The notes under the pieces were generated by a model. That model worked only from the letters and a program-made list of their open reading frames with translations, was not told the DNA's origin and did no database searches. 64,000 bases of DNA from Lachancea thermotolerans CBS 6340 (taxonomy: Eukaryota > Ascomycota > Saccharomycetes > Saccharomycetales > Saccharomycetaceae). The stretch covers positions 1,054,001-1,118,000 of the forward strand of contig NC_013080.1 of NCBI RefSeq assembly GCF_000142805.1, written 5' to 3'. A program made the translations under genes and the position numbers. Shown here piece by piece: positions 39,844-48,631 of the stretch (positions within the stretch are counted from its first letter, which is position 1; each line of letters starts with the position of its first letter).

Positions 39844-40173
39844 ATGTCGCAATACGTCGCTGAAGCCAAGCAGATTATCAGATCTCATAAATATGTTATG
39901 TTGACTGCCAACTGGTGCCCTGATTGTGTCTACGCAAACTCCATCTGGAGAAAGTATGGCGTACTTAACAAAGTCAGCCAGTTTGAAGTGGGTGGTTACG
40001 ACAGAGATAAGCTAAACAAGTACAGAGATGCATTTGCAGAAGTTGCTGGAATCAGAAACTTGCCAACAATTTTTGTCGACGGCAAAGTTTGGGGCACTGA
40101 AGCTGAGTTGCACAAGTTTGAACGCGAAGGCACTCTGCTAGAAGAATTGAAAAAGATTGGATTAATTAATTAG
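39844..40173 (+). CDS. GRX8: Glutaredoxin GRX8
   Basis: 109 residues, the same size as S. cerevisiae Grx8 (YLR364W). The start at 39844 (MSQYVAEAKQ) matches the family; upstream in-frame codons are leader sequence. The dithiol active site is CPDC (C25, C28), where classical glutaredoxins have CPYC, and the cis-proline segment is NLPTIFVDG. It is a cytosolic glutathione-dependent oxidoreductase of low activity. A CACGTG box lies at 39752-39757. Its stop is 21 bases from that of convergent VHT1. Confidence 0.94.
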   Translation: MSQYVAEAKQIIRSHKYVMLTANWCPDCVYANSIWRKYGVLNKVSQFEVGGYDRDKLNKYRDAFAEVAGIRNLPTIFVDGKVWGTEAELHKFEREGTLLEELKKIGLIN

Positions 40174-40194
40174 TATTAGAATGTATAGAATTAC

Positions 40195-41973
40195 TTAAAG
40201 TTCGGTCTTTTCACTTTCTTTAACGTAAAAATAGTCGCCTTTCTTTTCCATTAAGGTGTCAACGAAGGCAGGTGCGTGCTCTCCATTGTCACTATTGTAA
40301 AGGATAATGCCGTTGCCTAAGGCGTTCTTCTTCTCATTCCTTTTGTAGAAGTAAAGAACCACAAACGTCCATGCTCCGTAAACTGCAGAGAAAATCAAAC
40401 TAACTGTGTAACCTGTTTTGAATCTTGGCTGTTCAACAGTTTTCCAAGCGAGTGTAGGAATCCAAGCATATGTTGACTGAGAAAAACTGTAGATTGCAAT
40501 CCAAGTCACCGCTTTAATTTGAGGATCAAGTCTCAAAAAGTCGTTGATGAAGGACCACAGACAGGGCGATGCAGCTACCGAGAAGTAGGTGATCAAAAAT
40601 GCAAACCACTTAGCGGATGCAGAAACGTCCCATTTTACAAGAATTGCGCACGAAACGCAGTTCATAATCTGTGACATTACCATGAAAACCCACTTACAGC
40701 GGAACAAGTCTGCACCCCACGCGCAAATGAAAACGAAAACAAAACCAAGGCAGGCAGGAAGCACAGAGTAATTATTGACTTGAACAATAGAGTAGTTGTG
40801 ATCGTTTTTCAGCCAGAACAGGAAACTTCCGCTAAAAGCTGTCATGTTATTCCAGGAGCAGGTATCAAAAACGACTAGAACCCAGAAAGTTGAAGTGCCA
40901 AATACCTTTTTCCAAAGTTTCCAAGAAAAGAGCGAAAGAAGTTTATCCTTGTCGACATTGTCATTGATTTGGTTTCTTCTGTTCCTTGCTCTTGCAACCC
41001 TGATCTCTTCGTCAGTCAAAAACAAAGAGTAGCACTTCGATGGGACGCCAGGAATAACGAAAAAACCGATGATAGCACATGGGATCGAAATGGCCACAGC
41101 ATCTATCAAAAACATCCATCTCCATCCTGCAAGCCCGTGAACACCATTCAGAGTCTTGTATGTACTAGCTTGTAGCAAACCTGAGGTAACACCCCCTAGA
41201 AGCTGACCGCAGAAGAATAAACAAACTCTAGAGCTGATCTCGTCTGGCGCATACCAGGAACCTAAAACATACTGAGACACCGGATAGTAGGCAGAACCAA
41301 AAGCGCTGACCATGAATCTGTAAGCTCTCAACTCTGGCAGCGACTGAGCTCTGTAGCACGCAAGTGTGAAAAACGACCACCCCAGGTCCATCACAGGTAA
41401 GATTAAATGAGCTGGAAATCTGGGCAACAAGTACATGAAGGGCAACTGTAGGACAATAGCGCCAACGTTTGAAATAGCTGTCGTGTTGATGTAATCGTTC
41501 TTGGTCATTTTGAGATCACCTTGCATTCCTGAAACGTACGCGTTACTGTAGTTGTTAGTGTCAAGGGACTTGCACCAGCATAGCATGAGGAAATAAAAGC
41601 CGATCATGAAATCGAGCTTGTATAAAAGCCGCCGCTCTGCTTTTGAATGTGTTGTGTGGTTGGGATAAAGGAATGAGTACCAGCTGCGCGATGTCTTATA
41701 CTCAGAGTTGGCACGGTACTCGAACTCGTCAAAGTACTTCCACCATTTGCGGCCCTTCTCATCGCGCAGCTCGTAAGGAATTCCTGCCTTTAGCGACTGT
41801 GACTGTTGAGCTGGCTGAGGTTCGCTTTCGTGTGCCTCAATATTGACTTCGTCGTTCTTTAACTCATGAGGGATACTCTGTTCGCCATCGAGGGAGCTCG
41901 AAGACGAGACGTCGCTCTGAACATCTTCTGGTAAGATCCTGAGATGAGGGAGAAGCCAGTTTAGTGAGGACAT
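40195..41973 (-). CDS. VHT1: Plasma-membrane biotin/H+ symporter VHT1
   Basis: 592 residues (S. cerevisiae Vht1, YGR065C, 593). It belongs to the major facilitator superfamily, allantoate permease (Dal5) group. An acidic/polar cytosolic N-terminus of about 125 residues leads to 12 predicted membrane spans with a large central loop (KCYSLFLTDEEIRVARARNR). The conserved loop after span 2 reads NAYVSGMQGDLKMTKNDYINTTAISNVGAI. It imports biotin, which these yeasts may need from outside. Its promoter holds a palindrome that fits the Vhr1-responsive element. Confidence 0.95.
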   Translation of the reverse strand: MSSLNWLLPHLRILPEDVQSDVSSSSSLDGEQSIPHELKNDEVNIEAHESEPQPAQQSQSLKAGIPYELRDEKGRKWWKYFDEFEYRANSEYKTSRSWYSFLYPNHTTHSKAERRLLYKLDFMIGFYFLMLCWCKSLDTNNYSNAYVSGMQGDLKMTKNDYINTTAISNVGAIVLQLPFMYLLPRFPAHLILPVMDLGWSFFTLACYRAQSLPELRAYRFMVSAFGSAYYPVSQYVLGSWYAPDEISSRVCLFFCGQLLGGVTSGLLQASTYKTLNGVHGLAGWRWMFLIDAVAISIPCAIIGFFVIPGVPSKCYSLFLTDEEIRVARARNRRNQINDNVDKDKLLSLFSWKLWKKVFGTSTFWVLVVFDTCSWNNMTAFSGSFLFWLKNDHNYSIVQVNNYSVLPACLGFVFVFICAWGADLFRCKWVFMVMSQIMNCVSCAILVKWDVSASAKWFAFLITYFSVAASPCLWSFINDFLRLDPQIKAVTWIAIYSFSQSTYAWIPTLAWKTVEQPRFKTGYTVSLIFSAVYGAWTFVVLYFYKRNEKKNALGNGIILYNSDNGEHAPAFVDTLMEKKGDYFYVKESEKTEL

Positions 41974-42138
41974 GGCTCCAAGTTCGAGAAGTTGTGCTGA
42001 ATGGTTGATTGAGGCGTGTCTCGTTGATGCACCCGAGCAAACTTAGGCCTTGTTTTATATGCTCTTTGAGAGTGTATGTCGCCCAGCTTTCAATCTCTTC
42101 TCTTTGATAAATGTTCTGCGCGTCCGATAATCACCTTG

Positions 42139-42156
42139 AGTCATCTTAAGATGACT
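42139..42156. promoter_or_regulatory. VHT1: Vhr1-responsive element of VHT1
   Basis: AGTCATCTTAAGATGACT is a perfect 18-bp palindrome of the form RTCA-N8-TGAY. It fits the S. cerevisiae Vhr1 element AATCA-N8-TGAYT that turns on VHT1 at low biotin. It lies 166-183 bases upstream of the ATG. Confidence 0.75.
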
Positions 42157-42840
42157 ATCAAAAAAAGTTAAAAGACAATGGAAGAGCACCGCTTTTGATC
42201 AAAAGCGACACTGATGTCATGGGATTTTGTTGGAAATCACACCCCGACCAAGTGCTTGTGGCCAGTGTCTCCATGAGCTACGTCTCCAGTGGGGTTCGGC
42301 CAGCTCAAGTCACGCTAGAGTTATCATGAGCGTGGGAGTCATCATCATGAATCCTTGGCTGTGCCTACTTGTTAGCTGGTGCACGCTCGTTGCAGCCTTT
42401 TCGTTTTGCGTAGCATGTGCGACATAGTGCTTCCATATGACCTTGCACATTCCTTGCTGTGTAGCGTTTTCTTGAGGACGCACCTTCAGTGAACACGCGG
42501 GCTTTGATCTGACAAGCAGTAATTCAACTTTCAAGCCTCACAAGAACGCATTTTAGAGGGAGGTGAGAAGGCTATCAGTGTAAATGCGTGATCAAATTAT
42601 GTGTGATTGCGTGTTCAAGAACGCGATCGGTTCACGCCTCAAAGTACGCGCATGATCTGTAACACCGCAAATGTGTAGTGTTATTTGCCGAGCGCTGTTC
42701 CAAGCATCGAAAAAATCGTGCGTGCAGTGCTTGGCGTACATGAAGAAACACTACGTGTTTTGAGTGCGCCGCATGTTTTGTTTTGGCAAACTGAACGAAG
42801 TCTACACATTCAGCTAGCCGCTCGGTACAACATGACTACC

Positions 42841-42867
42841 GGCTGATTCAGGTCACATGAATCAGCC
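42841..42867. repeat. Inverted repeat, 10-bp arms
   Basis: Arms GGCTGATTCA and TGAATCAGCC are perfect, separated by 7 bases. Confidence 0.85.
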
Positions 42868-42882
42868 CTCTATGCTCTTTTT

Positions 42883-42902
42883 CATGATATCATGATATCA
42901 TG
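42883..42902. repeat. 20-bp perfect palindrome built of ATGATATC units
   Basis: CATGATATCATGATATCATG reads the same on both strands. It lies about 120 bases before the RPS22 5'-UTR intron, where core promoter elements are expected. Confidence 0.85.
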
Positions 42903-43021
42903 TGTGACGGAAACGCTGGAGCCCTTTCTTTCATTATAAAAAGCTATGAAAAATTTTCAAGCTCTGCTCATCATCGTAACCTTTCTATTATACCAATAGA
43001 TCCATCAACTAAAAGAACAGA

Positions 43022-43516
43022 GTATGTGCCATATGTGGCCTGCTGCTGGTCCGCCATGCTTTTACAGGTTTTGGCGTGGCAAGCAGTGGTCGAACTCGGA
43101 GAAGACTTGAGGCATCTTTTTCGCAATCATGGGTCTACACGGTGTGGACACATTGTGTTCTGTTGCCCCTTCCATGTTTTGTTTTTGGCGCACTTCGTTT
43201 TGCTATGTGAGCCCCCGTCAGATGTAAGAATCGAGCTAGTGTGTTTTCCAAGTACTCTGCGACTGAGGAAAGAATACTAGTTGCGAGGTTCCGAAGAACA
43301 CGCACTACTATGGGAAAGCACATCTCGACACCTTTTGCATCTAAGTTCTGGACAGAACCTCCCAGGGTTTTGTCTAGAAGCGCGTCGTGACTCCAACTGT
43401 GTTTTTGGATACTCATGATGCTTCTTCGTGTAGCTAACTTCCTCACCAGCGGTTTCCGTCTTGCGATGGGGCTCAGTGATGAAGGTGGTGATCTCCAAGT
43501 ACTAACAATATTGTAG
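43022..43516 (+). other. RPS22: Probable 5'-UTR intron of RPS22
   Basis: 495 nt. GTATGT at 43022-43027, TACTAAC at 43500-43506 and TTGTAG at the 3' end, four bases before the ATG. S. cerevisiae RPS22B also has an intron in its 5' leader, known to carry an RNase III (Rnt1) stem-loop that lowers expression. The 5' site here is chosen by match only; another GT upstream is possible. Confidence 0.7.
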
Positions 43517-43520
43517 CAAA

Positions 43521-44222
43521 ATGGCCAGAGCTTCCGTCCTAGCTGATGCATTGAACTCTATCAACAACGCCGAGAAAACCGGCAAGCGCCAGGTTCTGAT
43601 TAGACCCTCCTCTAAGGTCATCATCAAGTACTTGCAAGTTATGCAAAAGCACGGTATGTTTTCTTGAGCAACAGGTGTGATTTTTTGATATATTCCGCAT
43701 GTGTGAAAAACCTTGATCCGGACTGATAACTAGATGGCTTGCTCGGGCAGTTTTAACTGTGCAATCTCAGTCCCATACTGTCTTTTAAGTGTCCGGGAAA
43801 TTAAAGATATGAAAATGCTTCTTACACGACGTCGAACGCAACACCCACGTTCCCCGTCGTTTACTTTTTCTCGACATCTTCATAAGTGCGGAATCATTCG
43901 AATTCTAATCATTAGCGAGGGCTTTCAAAATTGCAAACTTGATTACTAACGCATTCACACAGGCTACATTGGAGAATTTGAATACATTGACGACCACAGA
44001 TCTGGCAAGATCGTCGTTCAATTGAACGGTAGATTGAACAAGTGCGGTGTTATCTCCCCTAGATTCAACGTTAAGTTCAACGACATTGAGAAATGGACCG
44101 AGAACTTGCTACCTGCCAGACAGTTCGGTTACATCATCTTGACTACTTCTGCTGGTATCATGGACCATGAAGAGGCCAGAAGAAAGCACGTCGCTGGTAA
44201 GATCTTGGGTTTCGTGTACTAA
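43521..44222 (+). CDS. RPS22: 40S ribosomal protein uS8 (RPS22, coding intron)
   Basis: join(43521..43653, 43963..44222), 130 residues, the same length and the same 133-base first exon as S. cerevisiae RPS22B (YLR367W). The protein starts [20 protein letters not shown] and the second exon begins [16 protein letters not shown]. The C-terminal [21 protein letters not shown] is the family signature. uS8 binds the central domain of 18S rRNA and is a core assembly protein of the small subunit. The coding intron carries snR44, as in S. cerevisiae, so one transcript supplies both a ribosomal protein and an rRNA-modifying guide. Confidence 0.97.
43654..43962 (+). other. RPS22: Spliceosomal coding intron of RPS22, host of snR44
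   Basis: 309 nt with GTATGT, TACTAAC at 43944-43950 and CACAG at the 3' end; phase 1, splitting a Gly codon. Confidence 0.96.
43711..43879 (+). ncRNA. snR44: H/ACA box snoRNA snR44 (intronic)
   Basis: Two-hairpin H/ACA RNA. The lower stem of the 5' hairpin pairs 43717-43723 with 43791-43797. Its pocket strands are GATAACT (43725-43731) and TTTAA (43784-43788), complementary to the two sides of 18S UUAAA-Psi-C-AGUUAUC, that is Psi106, the known snR44 target. The H box AAATTA (43798-43803) follows at once, about 15 nt from the pocket. The 3' hairpin has a lower stem 43811-43815 with 43866-43870, an upper stem 43826-43831 with 43855-43860, and ACA at 43874-43876, 14 nt from the upper stem. The outer ends (about 43711 and 43879) are inferred. 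I could not confirm the 25S target of the 3' hairpin. Confidence 0.85.
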
Positions 44223-44554
44223 GCGAACCCGTTTCTGTAGAACTACATACCAACTGCATATTAGATTAAATTCGAGGACATTACCAGGTTGAACGCCAAA
44301 GCCTCTCCCTGGCTGGCGACGGGGCAAACTAAACGTTTAGCCCTCGTGCCCTAGGACTCCATACTTCTCTAAGTAGAACATCCAAATTACACAATTCACA
44401 CAGTTCAGAGGCGATTTCCGTGAATTCTTTCCTTCCATAGCGGTTATAGTTAGACGCTAGCGCACCTCAGCACAATGACAGACAGCATTCAAATCTTGGA
44501 ACCCACCGCAGACACTTTTTAAAAAGAGGGCGTAGGACCCGCATTGAAGACAAT
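44223..44554. other. Convergent 3' region RPS22 / arrestin gene
   Basis: About 330 bases of 3' flanks. A 12-bp palindrome CTAAACGTTTAG lies at 44329-44340. Nothing else is recognised. Confidence 0.4.
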
Positions 44555-46516
44555 CTATGGTTTGTGGCTTGATGGTACTTTGTCACCGCTTTTGCTGTGT
44601 CCTAAAAGATTGTGCAGATGAGATCCCGCAGTATGCGATGAAGAATCCTGAGCCTGCCTGGAATGAACCGGGGATTTCGCCCGATCTGGTATCTGGGCTC
44701 GAACGAAATGAGCCAGCCCTCCGTGTAAAGTTCCCTGTGATTTGCGAGAGGCTATATTGGCGGGCTCTGGGCTAGTAGGCCGCGAGTTTTCGGCAGAGTT
44801 CGGCGTAGAGCAAGGTTGCGAAAGAGGGTTAGAAACCTCATATGAAGGCGTTAACTCGCAAATCGGAAGCGCTGGTTCATCTTCAACATCGTCCACAACC
44901 TGCTCGTAAGATGGAACACGATTCAAGTTTTCCAGGGACAAACTTCGAATCTGGCTATCTAATGGTGCCCTTAAAGTGCATTTTGCCAATGGGGTTGTAG
45001 AAGTACTTCGAAGAGCTTCTAATTGACTAATATCGTTGTCCGCATCGAACACCTGATCATAAACATGCTTCGCATAAGTTGGCGGAGCCTCCGTATCCTC
45101 TTCTGGAAAGTAGTTCACAGACAAGCTACCATCATCTGATCTCTGCAAATTGTTGAGCGATGTTGAGCTTGCCAACGTAGTATTGAGAATTTGTTTTTCA
45201 AATAAGGGCACACCTTCGCCAGAGCGGAAATGGACTTTGCCTGTATTGTCCAGCAATACAAGCCGCCCCTCCACAGGCACATGTGGTGAAATGTACAAAA
45301 AGACAGGTATATTCGCTTTGATCTCTGTCTTTTTGTCTTCTTCTCCCACTCTTTTCTTCAAAGTTATTTTAATGCTTAACTTATGGCGGACGCGTATTGC
45401 GTCTCCACCGATATCACAATCTTGAGTAACTTGCTTCAGATTGGCGGGAAGGTGCACAGAGGAATTCAGAACCACTTTATCAACTATCGTATTGTCAACT
45501 GAACCATCACACCCGCCGAGGTCTTTGAAGTCTTTCATCACTTTGTGAAAGACAATGTTTTCATCGTCATACATCTGTTCGTTTTGATCCTTGAACGCGT
45601 AGTATTGGATTAAGCTGACTTCAATCTTGTACAGCTTGTACCCCTTTTGGAATGGATACAGGCTAACTGTTACTGGGGTAACGCCTCCAACAGGAATGGC
45701 ACGGCTTGGTATTGATATTTCATACTGTAATCTGTCGGGCCAGCTTTTGCCCACCGACATCTCTTCGCCAACTGCGAGATTGTTTGGGGAAAGAGTACGA
45801 AAAATCCGCACGTATTTGTGCTTAGTGAACGCATTTTTGAAGCCCCCACGGTCCATTTGCGATTCGAATTTGTACAAGACAGATCCAGCTTGAAGACCCT
45901 CAATTGTTTCGGCAATATTTGGGGGCAATGACACTTTGAAGGGGAGCTCATAGTTTCCTTTTTGAATTACAAACGTATGCCCAGGCCCCGTGCTTATTCC
46001 ATCAAAAAGGCTAGTGAAGCTTTTGTCAGAGCTCTTGTCAAGCCCAATAGCAGAGTTGCTCTTTTTGGGCTTCCAAAGATTATTGATGGTGGGTGTGGAA
46101 AGCGACTGAATCAAATGTGGGCGAGGGGTAGCACCACTTGGAAGCTCCGGCTGGCTTTCGCAATGGCTCGGGTCTCCAACCGTTATACGCCCGATTGGAG
46201 AAACCAGTAAATTGTCCCAAACGCACTCAAAGATCGTGCGGCGCTCCTTAACAATACTGGCAACACTGGAATTTTTGTGGTGCCCCACCTGTAAAAACTC
46301 AAGCTTGAACGTCCCGGCAAGTTTTAGTGCAATTTTCTTCACACTGATTGTCTCTGGAACAGAAAATACTATATGACCGGATATGGGTATGGGCGACGCT
46401 TCAAGCGGTGTCCCTTGAATCAGTACAATATTTTTGTAAGATGACTTCAACCTGACATCAAAGTATATTGGTTGTGTCGAGGAAGACGAAAGCTTCCCTA
46501 GCGAAAACATTGACAT
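44555..46516 (-). CDS. Alpha-arrestin of the Rod1/Rog3 type
   Basis: 653 residues from the ATG at 46516; the frame extends upstream only to a TTG. The N-terminal arrestin fold (about 15-420) has PIYFDVRLKSSYKNIVLIQGTPLEASPIPISG and, in the C-lobe, DYEISIPSRAIPVGG-like and KVRHKL-like segments of the ROD1 group. The tail carries PPTYAKHVYD, a PPxY-type motif for the Rsp5 WW domains, and the LNRVPSYEQV segment shared with Rod1/Rog3. Such proteins bring the Rsp5 ubiquitin ligase to plasma-membrane transporters and so set endocytosis in response to the carbon source. ROD1 or ROG3 orthology is inferred from motifs; in S. cerevisiae neither gene lies beside RPS22B. It diverges from MDM30. Confidence 0.8.
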   Translation of the reverse strand: MSMFSLGKLSSSSTQPIYFDVRLKSSYKNIVLIQGTPLEASPIPISGHIVFSVPETISVKKIALKLAGTFKLEFLQVGHHKNSSVASIVKERRTIFECVWDNLLVSPIGRITVGDPSHCESQPELPSGATPRPHLIQSLSTPTINNLWKPKKSNSAIGLDKSSDKSFTSLFDGISTGPGHTFVIQKGNYELPFKVSLPPNIAETIEGLQAGSVLYKFESQMDRGGFKNAFTKHKYVRIFRTLSPNNLAVGEEMSVGKSWPDRLQYEISIPSRAIPVGGVTPVTVSLYPFQKGYKLYKIEVSLIQYYAFKDQNEQMYDDENIVFHKVMKDFKDLGGCDGSVDNTIVDKVVLNSSVHLPANLKQVTQDCDIGGDAIRVRHKLSIKITLKKRVGEEDKKTEIKANIPVFLYISPHVPVEGRLVLLDNTGKVHFRSGEGVPLFEKQILNTTLASSTSLNNLQRSDDGSLSVNYFPEEDTEAPPTYAKHVYDQVFDADNDISQLEALRSTSTTPLAKCTLRAPLDSQIRSLSLENLNRVPSYEQVVDDVEDEPALPICELTPSYEVSNPLSQPCSTPNSAENSRPTSPEPANIASRKSQGTLHGGLAHFVRAQIPDRAKSPVHSRQAQDSSSHTAGSHLHNLLGHSKSGDKVPSSHKP

Positions 46517-46701
46517 TGACCTGGGCAGGGGCTCGATATACTCCTTGTGTGCCTCCGGTTTCAAGTGATTCCTTCGAGCCAATCAACCATATCGTGTTCC
46601 GACATTCAAAATCAGAGTGAAGGCGTTGAAAATGACGAGCAAATCATTTACAGTTGAACAACTAGCAAGCTTGTACGTGTTATTGCCCTGCCCACAGGCC
46701 C

Positions 46702-48474
46702 ATGCCCTGTCTAGCTTATGACCTGCCGAAAGAGTTGTGGCTGAAGGTTTTCGAGCACCTCGGTTACGAGGACCTTTTTCAGTTTAGGTTGTGCTGCAGG
46801 CAGTTCAACAAGATTGTAACTATAGATTGGATATGGAACGACAGATGCAAGAAAAGGTGGTTAAAGAGCGATCAAGGTGATCCCTTAGCATTACGAATAA
46901 ATGGGGATAAAATCGTCAACCGTGGGAAGGACTGGTTTTACTACTTCCGTTCTAGAAACCGCATTGACCAACACACTTTGAGAGTATTGCGTGCAATCAG
47001 AGAATGTAGGGACGAGGATAACTACTCGCATAACATTGAATCTTTGATAAAATTTGGAGCATTAGCGGTTCCAAATCTCAAAAAATTAGAGCTGGATAGC
47101 TACAACGACATTAGACCATATGAAGTCACATACCTCGCACGCCAGGTGCTTTTGACAATGCGCCATAAAAACCTCTTTGACTTTATTGACTCTGCAAGTA
47201 GCACTGATACAAACGAGTGGGTTCACTATTCAGAAGAAACCGTGTTTTTGCCTTTGGCGGCTATGGACCTAGCCTTTAACCGGCTCTTGCCTCATCGCAT
47301 CAAGATCATGGAACATGTTCATTTCCAGGTCAAGCGTTACTACAACGACCTTTCAGAATTTATGAACTTACCTCCGACTTTAAGGGTCGATAAGCTCATG
47401 AAGTACTTATTTGAAGCTCTAGACAGTGCTCGGCTACTTCATGTCCGCCAGCGCGCCAGGTACTATCTCGATGATTTCATGTTACTCCGGGTCTATGCGG
47501 GGGAATCCAAAGGCCACCCTCTTGTTCTCCTTTCAATAATTCAAGCAGTATCCGAGCTCTATAACGTTGAGACTGTGATGTGTGAAGAGTTTCTTATTGT
47601 GAGAGATCCTAAGATTCGTGACGGTGAAACTTACATCACAATTTCGCAAGCAGGTACGCCTCGAATCTTTACAAGAAAAAACTTGATAGCTTCAATGTGT
47701 CGCATTTTCCCTAGCAGACAGGTCGTACTAAGTACCGTTATCCCCAAGTTGTTGCAACCGCTGAAAACAAGGGACCTTCTGCTAAAAATCTTTGACGAAT
47801 GGTCACCTTATTGTAAAAAAAGCTACTGGAATGCAGTTACTGACAAAAGCATCAATTCTCTCATGCAGTACATGCCATTTAGCAAATTTCCTGTACGCGT
47901 TTCAGATTACGACTATTTTCAAGCGTATTGGAAGGTCAAAACATCTGAACAAAGAGCGTTTCGAAATTGGGGCCAGAATCATTTCTTAAAATCTGTTGAT
48001 TCACAGTACCCTCACGACAAACTTATTGTCGGAACGAGGCTCGGATGCGCCGATGAAGACGCATGCTCAGAAGGCCTTTCTCACTGCCAGGATTTGATTA
48101 ACAAAAAACACATCATCGGCGCTAACTCTGCTAACCTTGCCGGCAAAATAGTTGCTGATACGAGGTTGCATACGAATTATGTCGTGTTAACAGACAGCGT
48201 TGCCAACAATGGGTCGGAATACCTAACTCTGATGGACCCTCTTGGAGAAATTAATGTGCTTCTGAAAAGCGACGTTCAATTTTTAGAGCCAGACAGCGTC
48301 AGATCTCTTGACATCAAGAGTATCATCAACCTTTTATCTCTCTCTGATCTGGGGCTATTTTTTACCAAGTTTGATCAAGTTCAGGGACTCTTTATTCCAT
48401 CTGATATATTCGTAAACTATCTCAAGAGCAAGGATGCATCGAAAGGGACCGACCCAAGTGCTCAAAGGTTATAA
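46702..48474 (+). CDS. MDM30: F-box protein MDM30
   Basis: 590 residues (S. cerevisiae Mdm30, YLR368W, 598). The F-box is residues 7-48: LPKELWLKVFEHLGYEDLFQ, then CCRQFNKIVTIDWIWNDRCK. The remainder is a family-specific substrate-binding region. Mdm30 joins the SCF ubiquitin ligase through Skp1 and targets the mitofusin Fzo1, so it controls mitochondrial fusion and shape; it also acts on other targets such as Gal4. The start at 46702 is the first ATG of the frame. Its place before SSQ1 is conserved. Confidence 0.9.
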   Translation: MPCLAYDLPKELWLKVFEHLGYEDLFQFRLCCRQFNKIVTIDWIWNDRCKKRWLKSDQGDPLALRINGDKIVNRGKDWFYYFRSRNRIDQHTLRVLRAIRECRDEDNYSHNIESLIKFGALAVPNLKKLELDSYNDIRPYEVTYLARQVLLTMRHKNLFDFIDSASSTDTNEWVHYSEETVFLPLAAMDLAFNRLLPHRIKIMEHVHFQVKRYYNDLSEFMNLPPTLRVDKLMKYLFEALDSARLLHVRQRARYYLDDFMLLRVYAGESKGHPLVLLSIIQAVSELYNVETVMCEEFLIVRDPKIRDGETYITISQAGTPRIFTRKNLIASMCRIFPSRQVVLSTVIPKLLQPLKTRDLLLKIFDEWSPYCKKSYWNAVTDKSINSLMQYMPFSKFPVRVSDYDYFQAYWKVKTSEQRAFRNWGQNHFLKSVDSQYPHDKLIVGTRLGCADEDACSEGLSHCQDLINKKHIIGANSANLAGKIVADTRLHTNYVVLTDSVANNGSEYLTLMDPLGEINVLLKSDVQFLEPDSVRSLDIKSIINLLSLSDLGLFFTKFDQVQGLFIPSDIFVNYLKSKDASKGTDPSAQRL

Positions 48475-48631
48475 CGCTCAGACAAAATCGCTTGGCGGTT
48501 CAATTAATTCCTGCGTTTTCAATGTAATATGTAAGCAATGAATCATAATCAACGAACATACTTCTCCCCTCAGTGAGTTATAATGCTCTTTCTGAACTTT
48601 ACACGACTTACACCATACCATCACTATACGG

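Larger units (their letters stand above)
41974..43021. other. Divergent intergenic region VHT1 / RPS22
   Basis: About 1.05 kb before the probable RPS22 5'-UTR intron. Contents: the Vhr1-type palindrome (42139-42156), an inverted repeat at 42841-42867 and a 20-bp palindrome at 42883-42902. No protein-like frame is seen. Confidence 0.5.

Noticed and set aside
43474-43500. C-box-like GTGATGA in the RPS22 5'-UTR intron
   Set aside because: No D box with a terminal stem follows before the intron end, so it does not make a C/D snoRNA.
46582-46582. TTG start for the arrestin gene (22 extra residues)
   Set aside because: Nuclear yeast genes start at ATG, and the ATG at 46516 gives an N-terminus like that of Rod1. 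The same reasoning moved the starts of YPK9, ROM2, COX18, the Mpv17-family gene and STP3 to the first ATG.
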